64,000 nucleotides of DNA from JAJZQZ01 sp963790415 (GTDB lineage Bacteria; Actinomycetota; Thermoleophilia; RBG-16-64-13), in NCBI GenBank assembly GCA_963790415.1, contig CAWBOK010000003.1:682001-746000 (forward strand), in the 5' to 3' direction. The translations under genes and the position numbers were made by a program. The notes under the pieces were generated by a model. The model searched no databases. It saw only the letters and a program-made list of their open reading frames with translations, and was not told the origin of the DNA. Positions within the stretch are counted from its first letter, which is position 1. Each line of letters opens with the position of its first letter. Below are positions 26,224 through 35,695 of this stretch, piece after piece.

Positions 26224-26926
26224 CGATGTCAACGTCTCCTATGGGCAGACCCACGTCCTTCACGACATTAGTCTTGAGATCGAAGAGGGGGAGATAGCCG
26301 CGATCATTGGTGCGAACGGCGCGGGCAAGACCACCCTGCTCCGGGCCATCTGCGGCCTCGCCCCTACCCCTCCGGCGAGCGTCCAATTCGATGGTCGGAA
26401 TATCGGCCATATGAAGCCCGAAGCGATCGTGAGATTGGGGCTTGTCACCGTGCCACAGGGCAGGCGCATCTTCCCGGGATTGACGGTGCGCGAGAACCTT
26501 GTGATTGCCACCTCCGCTTGGAAGAAGCGCGGCATGAGCATGGACAAGGAGCTGCAGAGGGTCTACAACCTGTTCCCCGTGCTCAAGCAGCGCGAGAACC
26601 AGTTGGGTTGGTCGTTCTCAGGCGGAGAACAGCAGATGCTGGCGGTGGGGCGAGGACTCATGTCACGACCGAAGCTACTTCTGATGGACGAACCTTCGAT
26701 GGGCCTTGCTCCGCGGGTCATGGATGAGATGTTCGAGGCGATCAAGAAGATCAACGAGGAAGGAACCACGGTGCTTCTGGTGGAGCAAAACGCGTTCATG
26801 GCGTTGACCCACGCCGACCGCGGCTTCGTATTGGACAGAGGCCGGATCGTCCTCAGTGATACTGCCGCCAACTTGATGAACAACGAAATGGTGAAGAAGG
26901 CCTACGTGGGGGCGCTGGCCGAATGA
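26210..26926 (+). CDS. livF: Liv-type ABC transporter ATPase LivF
   Basis: Second ATP-binding subunit, 238 residues, GTG start inside the end of livG. Walker A GANGAGKTT at residue 34, signature WSFSGGEQQMLAVGRGLM, Walker B LLLMDEPSMGLAP and switch region VEQNAFMAL. Together with LivK, LivH, LivM and LivG it makes a complete importer. The metabolic genes follow 37 bases later in the same direction, so they are very probably cotranscribed. Confidence 0.94.
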   Translation: MLKLDDVNVSYGQTHVLHDISLEIEEGEIAAIIGANGAGKTTLLRAICGLAPTPPASVQFDGRNIGHMKPEAIVRLGLVTVPQGRRIFPGLTVRENLVIATSAWKKRGMSMDKELQRVYNLFPVLKQRENQLGWSFSGGEQQMLAVGRGLMSRPKLLLMDEPSMGLAPRVMDEMFEAIKKINEEGTTVLLVEQNAFMALTHADRGFVLDRGRIVLSDTAANLMNNEMVKKAYVGALAE

Positions 26927-26963
26927 TTGCTCCCTCGGAGAAGACCAGAGAGCGAGGCACACT

Positions 26964-27749
26964 GTGAGAGCCGACGAACCTGGAGCAGCGGGATTGAAGG
27001 AGCGACTGGTCGCCGGGGAGGTGCTGATCGGGACGTTCGTGCAGACCCCGCATCCAGTTGTCTGCGAGTTCATCGGTGGCAACTTCGGCCTCGACTTCCT
27101 GTGCGTGGAGGGCGAGCATTCTGCCATGGGACCGGAGACCATCGCGGGCATGATCGTGGCGTCCGACGCCGCCGGCACTCCGGCGTTGGTCCGAATAGCC
27201 AACAACGATTGGACGTTCATCGCGCAGGCTCTCGACGGCGGCGCCGGGGGGGTCATTGCGCCCCGAGTCAACAGCGGCGACGAGGCTCAGGCATTGGTGC
27301 GGGCGGCCCTGTACCCGCCGTTCGGGGATCGTGGCATCGGCCCTGGTCGTGTGACGCGGTACGGGCCGAACAGCGGCCCCGACTACCGCCGATGGGCGAA
27401 CGGGCACGTGTTGGTGGCGGCTCAGGTGGAGTCCCAGAAGGCGCTCGATAACCTTGACGCCATCCTGGCAGTTACCGGGCTCGACCTTGTCTTCGTGGGC
27501 CCGATGGACCTTGCCTCATCCCTGGGACAACTGCCCAATACTCCTGAGGCGAACGAGGCTATCGAGGAGGTCCTCTCGCGCACTCATGCCGCGGGACTGA
27601 AGACGGGCATCTTTGCCGCCACGGCGGAGCAGGCCACCCGCTGGCGGGGCCTCGGCGTGCAACTCATCATTGTGGCCTCCGACCTCATGTTCATGGGCAA
27701 TGGTCTGGCCGCTGCACTGGCTTCCTTACCGGAGACCACGGCATCCTAG
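26964..27749 (+). CDS. HpcH/HpaI-family aldolase
   Basis: Metal-dependent class II pyruvate aldolase of 261 residues. The family cleaves 4-hydroxy-2-oxo acids to pyruvate (or 2-oxobutyrate) and an aldehyde. The core shows LIGTFVQTPHPVVCEFIGG, FLCVEGEHSAMGPE (His base and Glu), AQALDGGAGGVIAPRVNSGDEA with the Arg-containing substrate loop nearby, AQVESQKALDNL (metal Glu) and LVFVGPMDLASSLG (metal Asp). The usual Asp of the catalytic Asp-His dyad (D-G-E-H) is Glu here, a conservative change. The next genes, an aminotransferase and an AOR, could supply its oxo acid and remove its aldehyde. The real substrate is unknown. Confidence 0.88.
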   Translation: MRADEPGAAGLKERLVAGEVLIGTFVQTPHPVVCEFIGGNFGLDFLCVEGEHSAMGPETIAGMIVASDAAGTPALVRIANNDWTFIAQALDGGAGGVIAPRVNSGDEAQALVRAALYPPFGDRGIGPGRVTRYGPNSGPDYRRWANGHVLVAAQVESQKALDNLDAILAVTGLDLVFVGPMDLASSLGQLPNTPEANEAIEEVLSRTHAAGLKTGIFAATAEQATRWRGLGVQLIIVASDLMFMGNGLAAALASLPETTAS

Positions 27750-27754
27750 CAGCC

Positions 27755-27776
27755 GCCGCATACGATCGTATGCGGC
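27755..27776. promoter_or_regulatory. Perfect 22-bp palindrome between aldolase and aminotransferase genes
   Basis: GCCGCATACGA followed by its exact complement TCGTATGCGGC, no spacer, 20 bases before the aminotransferase start and six after the aldolase stop. It could be a regulator site (it contains ATACGATCGTAT) or an RNA hairpin in the operon message. Confidence 0.6.
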
Positions 27777-27795
27777 ATGACCGAGAGGAAGATAT

Positions 27796-29001
27796 GTGAG
27801 CACGTCAGCAACCGATCGGGGCCCGGCGCTCGGCAGAGTCACTCCCATCGTCGACGAGTCGGAACGCTCGCCGATGGGCGCCATGAAGCAGATCATGCAG
27901 GAGAACCCAGACATCCTGAACATGGCGATCGGGGAGGCGAACTTCGACCCGCCTGGGCCGCTCGTGGACATCGCCTCCCGCCTGCTGCACGACACGGTGA
28001 ACCGGCGGAGCCTCTATACCTCCACACGAGGTCTTCCCCAGGTGAGGCAGGCGGTATCCCGTTTCGTCGCACGCAAGTTCGGGGCCGATGTCGACCCGGA
28101 AGAGAACGTGCTGATGACGGTCGGAGGTACGGAGGCCCTGCATCTGGCCATCAAGGTGCTGGTAGGAGTTGGAGACAGGGTCTTGCTGCCCGACCCGGGC
28201 TGGGGACCATGCGCATCCTTGATGAAGCGGCAAGGCGCGGAGATCCGGCTGTATGACCTCGCGCGGACCGACACGTGGACCGTGGACGCCGACGCCATAG
28301 TGGCGCAGCTGGACCCCTCGGTGAAGGTGCTGGTCGTGAACAGCCCGTCGAACCCCACGGGGGCGATGCTGTCCGCGGATGGTTGGCGCACGGTCATGAA
28401 GGCGGCGCAGGCTCATGATGTCGTCGTCATCTCCGACGAGGTCTACCACAACTACAGCTACACGGGAGACTACGCAGGCGCTCTCACCTTGGATCCCGAG
28501 TTCGCGAACCTGGTGGTGATCAACAGCTTCTCCAAGACCTTCGCCATCATGGGGTGGCGAGTGGGTTTCGTGATGGCCCATCCCTGGCTCATCCGACAGA
28601 TGGACGTGTACAAGGAGACAGTGTCTGCGTGCACCCCCTCGATCGCCCAGTGGGCCTTGGCCGAGTACCTTGACGACTCAGAAGAGTATCTGCGGTGGGC
28701 ATTCCGCCTGTGCAGGGACAACATGCAGAAGGCGGTCGCGCGGCTTGACGCTATTCCGGGCGTCGATTGTCCGTCTCCGCAGGGAGGCTTCTACCTGTTC
28801 CCCGATTTTTCGGCTCACGAGGATTCGTCGGCTGCGTTGGCCGAGAGGTTACTGCGGGGTGGGGTCGCTGTGGCGATGGGGGGTTCCTTCGGGTCGCGGG
28901 GCGAAGGCTGCGCCCGGCTTCTCTTCTCCGCCCACTGGGCGGACATCGATGAGGCGATCGCCCGTATCGAGCGCACGTTGGCCACGCCACGGCAGGCCTA
29001 G
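27796..29001 (+). CDS. Class I/II PLP-dependent aminotransferase
   Basis: Fold-type I aminotransferase of 401 residues. The PLP lysine is Lys247 in NSFSKTFAIMGWRVGF; the cofactor site also has VNSPSNPTGAM, VVISDEVYHNYSY and the C-terminal Arg in EGCARLLFSAHW that holds the substrate carboxylate. It should convert an amino acid taken up by the Liv-type transporter into its 2-oxo acid, using 2-oxoglutarate or pyruvate as acceptor (family knowledge). GTG start with GAGGAAGA upstream. It is followed directly by a shortened MITE-like sequence. Confidence 0.9.
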   Translation: MSTSATDRGPALGRVTPIVDESERSPMGAMKQIMQENPDILNMAIGEANFDPPGPLVDIASRLLHDTVNRRSLYTSTRGLPQVRQAVSRFVARKFGADVDPEENVLMTVGGTEALHLAIKVLVGVGDRVLLPDPGWGPCASLMKRQGAEIRLYDLARTDTWTVDADAIVAQLDPSVKVLVVNSPSNPTGAMLSADGWRTVMKAAQAHDVVVISDEVYHNYSYTGDYAGALTLDPEFANLVVINSFSKTFAIMGWRVGFVMAHPWLIRQMDVYKETVSACTPSIAQWALAEYLDDSEEYLRWAFRLCRDNMQKAVARLDAIPGVDCPSPQGGFYLFPDFSAHEDSSAALAERLLRGGVAVAMGGSFGSRGEGCARLLFSAHWADIDEAIARIERTLATPRQA

Positions 29002-29003
29002 AA

Positions 29004-29044
29004 GGCTGCGCGCTCTGATGGCAAAGCGTCACGTTTCAGCAGCC
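29004..29044. repeat. Shortened MITE-like copy
   Basis: Begins GGCTGC and then matches the right end of the element at 15764-15924 (GCGCTCTGATGGCAAAGCGT then TTTCAGCAGCC). The centre is missing. It lies three bases after the aminotransferase stop. Confidence 0.6.
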
Positions 29045-29069
29045 GGCTGGACCCCTCGGAGAGGATGGC

Positions 29070-31778
29070 ATGATGACTGATCGCTTCGGACACTCGGGCT
29101 TTCGGCTACGGGTCGACCTGACCAACAATGCCTCCCGTGTCGAGGAGATCCCCGACGACTACGCACGCACGTGGATGGGCGGGCGAGGCTACAACATGGA
29201 GGTCTTCTACCGCGAGGTACCGGTAGACGCCGATCCATATGGCGCGGAGAATCTCCTGCTGTTCGGTGTGGGGCCCACTACCGGGACGAGCTTTCCCGGC
29301 TCCCGCGTCAATGTGTCGGGCAAGTCGCCTCACACGGGCTACCTGGGCGACTCCAACGCGGGAGGATTCTTCGGCGCCGAGATGAAGTTCGCCGGGTTCG
29401 ACCAGATCGTTGTCGAAGGCAAGGCGGAGCGGCCGGTCTACTTGCGGATCGTGGATCACGAGGTGGAGATCCGCGACGCCTCGCATCTGTGGCGGCTGGA
29501 CACCTGGGAGACGAACGCGGCCATCCGCAGCGAATGCCGCGATCACACCGTGCAGGTCGCGTGCTGCGGAACTGCATCCGTGAACGGCGTCTCATTCGGC
29601 AACATCATGACCAACAACGCCCGCGCGTTCGGCCGCACGGGCATGGGCGCGCTGATGGCGTCCAAGAACCTCAAAGCCGTCGCCCTCTCCGGCTCCGGCT
29701 CTGTGCGGGTCGCGGACCCGGAGCGGTTCCAATCCCTCGTGAACTGGTTCTACCGTGCCCTCTACAACCACTCCAACTTCCAGGAACGGGGCATCACCGG
29801 CACCACCAATCTTATCCGGCTCGAACACGAAGTGGGCATCCTACCCTACCGTCACTTTCAGACCGGCGTGTACGACGGCTGGGTCGGCGTATCGGGCGAG
29901 AAGGTGGCTACCGATTTCAACGTGAAACGGAAGGCGTGCTTCTCCTGCATCGCGCCCTGCAGCCGATACTACGTCATCCCGGGCGGGTTCGATGGTCGGG
30001 ATCTGGAAGCGGAAGGACCCGAGTTCGAGACGCTGGCGGCGTTCACCGTCAGAGTCGGCAATTCGGACCTGAAGTTGGCTCTCAAGTGTGCGGAGGTGGT
30101 CAATCGCGCGGGTATCGACTCGATCACTACCTCGGAGGTCATCTCGTGGGCCCAGGAGTTGTTCCAAGAAGGCCTTCTTCGACCGGAGGACTGTGACGGA
30201 CTGGATCTCTCCTGGGGGAACGGGCGGGCCGTCTACGATCTGCTGCTCAAGATCGTGAACAACGAGGGCTTCGGGAGCGTGCTCTCGAAAGGCGTCGTGC
30301 ACGCATCGGAGGTCCTGGGCATGGGCCGGGATATCTGCATGGAGGTCAAGAACCTCGAGCTCTTCGAAGCCGATATTCGGGGACTGAAGGCCTACGGACT
30401 GGCAAACGGCGTGGCTTCCCGGGGTGGCGACCACCAACGGGCGGATCCGTTCTTCGAGATGTCCGGTAGGACCGAAGAGGCACTGGACAAGTTCGGCGCG
30501 GAGAGCTGCGGTCTGATGCTCCCCTGGGAGGGGAAGGGCAAGATGGTCCCCTGGTTCGAGGAGATGTGCGCGCTGGCCGACTCTCTCAGCTTCTGCAAGA
30601 TCATCGGGGTATCCATGGAGACGGTGCAGGAGCCGATGGCCCGGGATCTTTTCCGTTTCTCAACCGGTTTCGATGTGGACGTTGAGGAGGTCATGCGTAT
30701 CGGAGAGAGGATCACCAACCTGGAACGGGCCATGCTCGTGCGCTGGGGCCTCTCCCGCAAGGACGACTACCTGCCGAAGCGATTCACCGACGTGCCTCTG
30801 CCCGCGGACAGCAATATGGCGGCCGGATTGGTGTTCGAGAACGACGCGCTTCTCGACGAGTACTATCCGTTTCGATGCTGGGATCCGTCGACCGGGTGGC
30901 CTACGGAGAAGAAGCTGCGAGAGTTGGGACTGGACTACGTCGCCACGGATCTAGCCGCCCGCGGCTTCACGCTCGCGAAGGACTACGCGACACCCGCTGG
31001 AGACTCCAATGCCAATACCACCGTTCGCTGGGCCCATCTCTCCGATAAGCTGGGTGACTCGACTGAGTATCTCGGTGATCTCAGACCGGCCGAGAGCGGT
31101 GTTGGCGTTTCGGAGGTGAAGGTTTCCATGGACAAGAGGCTTCTTGTCGATGCCGAACTGTGCACCGGTTGTCGTGCCTGCGAGATGGGATGCTCTTTTG
31201 TCCACGACCGGGAATACTCGCCCTCGTTGGCCCGCCTGCATGTGGTCAAGATCGAGGAGTCGGGCGCGGACAAGCCCATCACCTGCCTCCGGTGTGCCAA
31301 GGCCCCGTGTGCCGCGGTTTGCCCCGTGAACGCGATCGCCCAGGATGCGACGACGAAGATCGTCAGGGTAGAAGCCGAAGTGTGCGTGGGCTGCGGTCTG
31401 TGCGCCGAGGAGTGCGTCTCCGGCGTTATCGAGCTTCGGCCCTACACGGACGTCCCGTTGCTCTGCGATCTGTGCGACGGAGATCCAGAGTGCGTCAAGA
31501 GGTGCCCCACGGGAGCGCTGGTGGCGGTTGAGGGCCGTGGCCATGCGGCCAGGCTGACAAGAGAGAAAGCAGGGATCCGAAGCAGCCGGCAGCTTCGCAA
31601 GGCGTGGGCGGGAGCCGTCAGGCGACCGGTGGACAACCCCATGACCCCCCCCGACCCTGAAACGGGGGAGCCCATAGTGCCGCCGCGGGCGTACGGCGGG
31701 AACCCGCCGCCACCTATCGATGCGCACGTCAGGATGCAGACGACGGCCTCCGATGTAGGGCAGAGCCCTACGGAGTGA
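29070..31778 (+). CDS. aor: Aldehyde:ferredoxin oxidoreductase fused to a four-cluster ferredoxin
   Basis: A 902-residue fusion. Residues 1 to about 640 are a tungsten/molybdenum bis-pterin AOR: pterin loop MGGRGYNMEVF, VSGKSPHTGYLGDSNAGGFFG, and the cluster ligands Cys290, Cys293, Cys297 (CFSCIAPC) and Cys509 (LSFCKI). It oxidises aldehydes to acids and reduces ferredoxin. From about residue 687 there is a DMSO-reductase-type electron protein with four Cys groups: CTGCRACEMGC, CLRCAKAPC, CVGCGLCAEEC and CDLCDGDPEC. In most bacteria that subunit is a separate gene; here GGAGG and an ATG are still visible at the junction. RBS GGAGAGG precedes the first of two ATG codons. It is the last gene of the cluster. 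Confidence 0.92.
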   Translation: MMTDRFGHSGFRLRVDLTNNASRVEEIPDDYARTWMGGRGYNMEVFYREVPVDADPYGAENLLLFGVGPTTGTSFPGSRVNVSGKSPHTGYLGDSNAGGFFGAEMKFAGFDQIVVEGKAERPVYLRIVDHEVEIRDASHLWRLDTWETNAAIRSECRDHTVQVACCGTASVNGVSFGNIMTNNARAFGRTGMGALMASKNLKAVALSGSGSVRVADPERFQSLVNWFYRALYNHSNFQERGITGTTNLIRLEHEVGILPYRHFQTGVYDGWVGVSGEKVATDFNVKRKACFSCIAPCSRYYVIPGGFDGRDLEAEGPEFETLAAFTVRVGNSDLKLALKCAEVVNRAGIDSITTSEVISWAQELFQEGLLRPEDCDGLDLSWGNGRAVYDLLLKIVNNEGFGSVLSKGVVHASEVLGMGRDICMEVKNLELFEADIRGLKAYGLANGVASRGGDHQRADPFFEMSGRTEEALDKFGAESCGLMLPWEGKGKMVPWFEEMCALADSLSFCKIIGVSMETVQEPMARDLFRFSTGFDVDVEEVMRIGERITNLERAMLVRWGLSRKDDYLPKRFTDVPLPADSNMAAGLVFENDALLDEYYPFRCWDPSTGWPTEKKLRELGLDYVATDLAARGFTLAKDYATPAGDSNANTTVRWAHLSDKLGDSTEYLGDLRPAESGVGVSEVKVSMDKRLLVDAELCTGCRACEMGCSFVHDREYSPSLARLHVVKIEESGADKPITCLRCAKAPCAAVCPVNAIAQDATTKIVRVEAEVCVGCGLCAEECVSGVIELRPYTDVPLLCDLCDGDPECVKRCPTGALVAVEGRGHAARLTREKAGIRSSRQLRKAWAGAVRRPVDNPMTPPDPETGEPIVPPRAYGGNPPPPIDAHVRMQTTASDVGQSPTE

Positions 31779-31784
31779 CTCCTT

Positions 31785-31801
31785 GGCTGGAACGTCCAGC
31801 C
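31785..31801 (+). terminator. Small hairpin after aor fusion gene
   Basis: GGCTGG-AACGT-CCAGCC, a 6-bp stem eight bases after the stop. Weak evidence. Confidence 0.3.
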
Positions 31802-31816
31802 GTTGGGTGGTTTCGC

Positions 31817-31845
31817 TTGACGGGCACCGCGGCACGGTATCTAAT
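31817..31845 (+). promoter_or_regulatory. pckA promoter
   Basis: TTGACG (31817-31822), 17 bases, TCTAAT (31840-31845), about 50 bases before the pckA start. Confidence 0.55.
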
Positions 31846-31897
31846 GGACCCGGGGGATACGGGCGACGGAGCGTGAAGCAAGGAGTGTGAAGCGAAC

Positions 31898-33498
<1,601 letters not shown>

Positions 33499-33502
<4 letters not shown>

Positions 33503-34965
33503 CCGCGGATGCCCGCCGCGACCTCCCGCACCCGCTCGATGCACCGTTCGATGTCTGCGAACGAGGTCTCGGGGTTGATCACCACCATGCGCAGGTAACG
33601 GCGCCCTCGAAACACGGTGGAGGACAGGTAGAAGCTGCCCTCTTCGTTGAGGGCGTCTCGGATGCGTAGCTGCCTGCCGTCGCCGCCCGCGACGCGGAAA
33701 CACAGGATGTTGCTCTCGGGTCGGACGGCGCAATCCAGGTCTGGCTGTGCGACGACATACTCGTAGGCCAGCTGGGTGAGCGCGTACTCGTGGTCGACGT
33801 ACTCTGCCAGACCTCGTTCCCCCAGTGCCGCAAGCACCATGAACACCTTCAACCCCAGGCCCGCCTTCGTGCACTCGACCGTTCGGTGGGCGAAGTCCAC
33901 CCCAGGCTGTTCCTTCTCGTGGAACAGGTAGCTGGCCTCCTGCTGGAATGCCCCGTCGATGGTGCGATGGTCGCGCACGAGCAGAGCCGCGCAGAGGGTG
34001 GGAGCGCGCAGCATCTTGTGGGCGTCCCAGGTGAGGGAGTCGGCAAGATCGATGCCATCGAGCAAGCGCCGGTGAGTCGGCGAGACGAGTGCACTTGCGC
34101 CGTGGGCGCCGTCAACGTGCAACCAGATGCCATGGGCGCGGCAGAACTCCCCGATGGGTCGCAGCGGGTCGTAGACCCCCACCGGGGTGTTGCAGGCGTT
34201 GGCGACCACCGCGAGGGGCCGTTTGCCAGCGGACCGGGCAGCCTCGAGCGCCGCGGGCAGACGCTCGGCGATGGTCGCACCGCGCTCGTCTACCTCGAGC
34301 GGCCAGACGGCATCCTGACCCAGCCCCAGGATCCCCGCCGCTCGGGCGATCGAATAGTGCGAGACGGCCGGGGCGAAGAGAACCAGATCGTTGGGTGTTC
34401 CCGTGCGCCACGACTCGGGGGCGGCCTGCCGTCGGGCGGCAAGCAACGCCGTTAGGTTGGCCAGCGACCCGCCGTGAGTCAACACGCCTCCGCCGATGGG
34501 GCGGTCGTCGGTTGTCGACTGACTGGTTGAGTCGCCCCCGTCAGGGGGCGAAAAGGTGCCGCCGCCCTCGATCGGCGCCGGTCGCCAGCCGACCTTCTCG
34601 AGCATCCAGTTGACCACAAAGAACTCGATGCTCGCGGCGCCGGGCCCCATCTCGTAGATGGCCATGGCGTTGTTGGTGAACCCGTCGATCAGGCCTGCGA
34701 GCGATCCAGTCGGGTGCGGGGCCGCTACCTGGTGGGCGAGGAAGCCGGGGTGGTGCAGTCGGGTGGTCGTGGCCAGGTAGTCGCGCACGAACGTCTCCAG
34801 CCTGGGCCCCGCGAGCCCGCCCTCCCGCACGAGGGTGGCCAGACCGAGCTGCTCGATGGTGCGGCCGAGCCGCTCCTGGTGGATCACCGGCGGCCGGCCG
34901 GTGACCGACTCCCGGTAATAGGCGTCGAGCGCGTCGACCGTGGCGTGAGCGTCGGGCGCGAACAT
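33499..34965 (-). CDS. Group II PLP-dependent amino acid decarboxylase
   Basis: Pyridoxal enzyme of 488 residues related to glutamate, aromatic amino acid and diaminobutyrate decarboxylases. The PLP lysine is Lys317 in LTWDAHKMLRAP; LTHGGSLANLTALLAAR, VANACNTPVGVYDPL and WLHVDGAHGAS (PLP Asp) are clear. The C-terminal MVVINPETSFADIERCIERVREVA is typical. The His-Lys-Met variant is found in diaminobutyrate and related decarboxylases, so an aromatic substrate is less likely. Product use is not shown by the neighbours. RBS AAAGGAG lies nine bases from the ATG. Confidence 0.88.
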
Positions 34966-34984
34966 CGTGGCGCTCCTTTCATTG

Positions 34985-35300
34985 ATTGCAGCCTGGCGTA
35001 TGCGATGCGTCGTCCCGATATGACCTCACTCACGCTCGGCACGCTCCCGCACTGGGATCGGTCGGCACCGCCCGGCGGACGCGTGGCCGCCGGCACGAGC
35101 ATGATACGCGTGATGGTCACATCGGGAAGCATTGCCACGGCTGCTGTTTCGTTCACCCACCGACGGGGTAGGCCGTGAGCGCGGGTGTGTCGACCTGAGA
35201 ACCCTCGATGCCGGGAGCCGGCGATCGGGGGTGCATGGCGACCGGCCGGTGGTACGCGGGGATGGTGGCGCGATGGATCGCGCGAGAGAGGGTACGCCGA
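34985..35300. other. Divergent intergenic region
   Basis: Separates the decarboxylase (leftward) from the ATPase operon (rightward), so it must hold both promoters. I see no gene and no clean consensus promoter. Confidence 0.4.
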
Positions 35301-35320
35301 CGACCACAGGTAGGGGGCCG

Positions 35321-35695
35321 ATGGCCGGTCCTGGCGAGGCCGGTGGGCACGCCACATCCGAAGACGGCCTTTCGCGTCTCGTTGAGGTCGAGGCGCGCCT
35401 CGAGTCCGTGTTGGAGAAGGCGAGGGCGGACGCCGCCCTTGTGGTCGCCGCCGCCGAGGAACAGGGGCGCCGGGCTGACGCCGGACTGGACGCCGAGTTC
35501 ACCCTTCTCATTCGCGAGTCCGAGGAGCGGGCCGCCTTGGAGTGTGAGTCGGCTCTCGCCCTGATCCACGCCAAGAGCGCCGCCGCCGCGGCCCGCTTCG
35601 AGTCCATCGAAGGCCCCGCTGTGGATGAGCTTGCCCGCGTGGTGATCGACCGGCTCCTGCAAGGTCCGGAGACCGGCGAGGACGGGCCGGCATGA
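35321..35695 (+). CDS. V/A-type ATPase subunit H (G-like peripheral stalk)
   Basis: First gene of the V/A-type ATPase operon, about 124 residues. A long coiled coil rich in Ala, Glu and Arg (LVEVEARLESVLEKARADAA, then AAEEQGRRADAGLDAEF) matches the AhaH/NtpF-type peripheral stalk subunit that pairs with subunit E. ATG chosen for its AGGTAGGGGG ribosome site; an ATG 48 bases upstream is possible. The stop overlaps the next start as ATGA. Confidence 0.75.
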   Translation: MAGPGEAGGHATSEDGLSRLVEVEARLESVLEKARADAALVVAAAEEQGRRADAGLDAEFTLLIRESEERAALECESALALIHAKSAAAAARFESIEGPAVDELARVVIDRLLQGPETGEDGPA

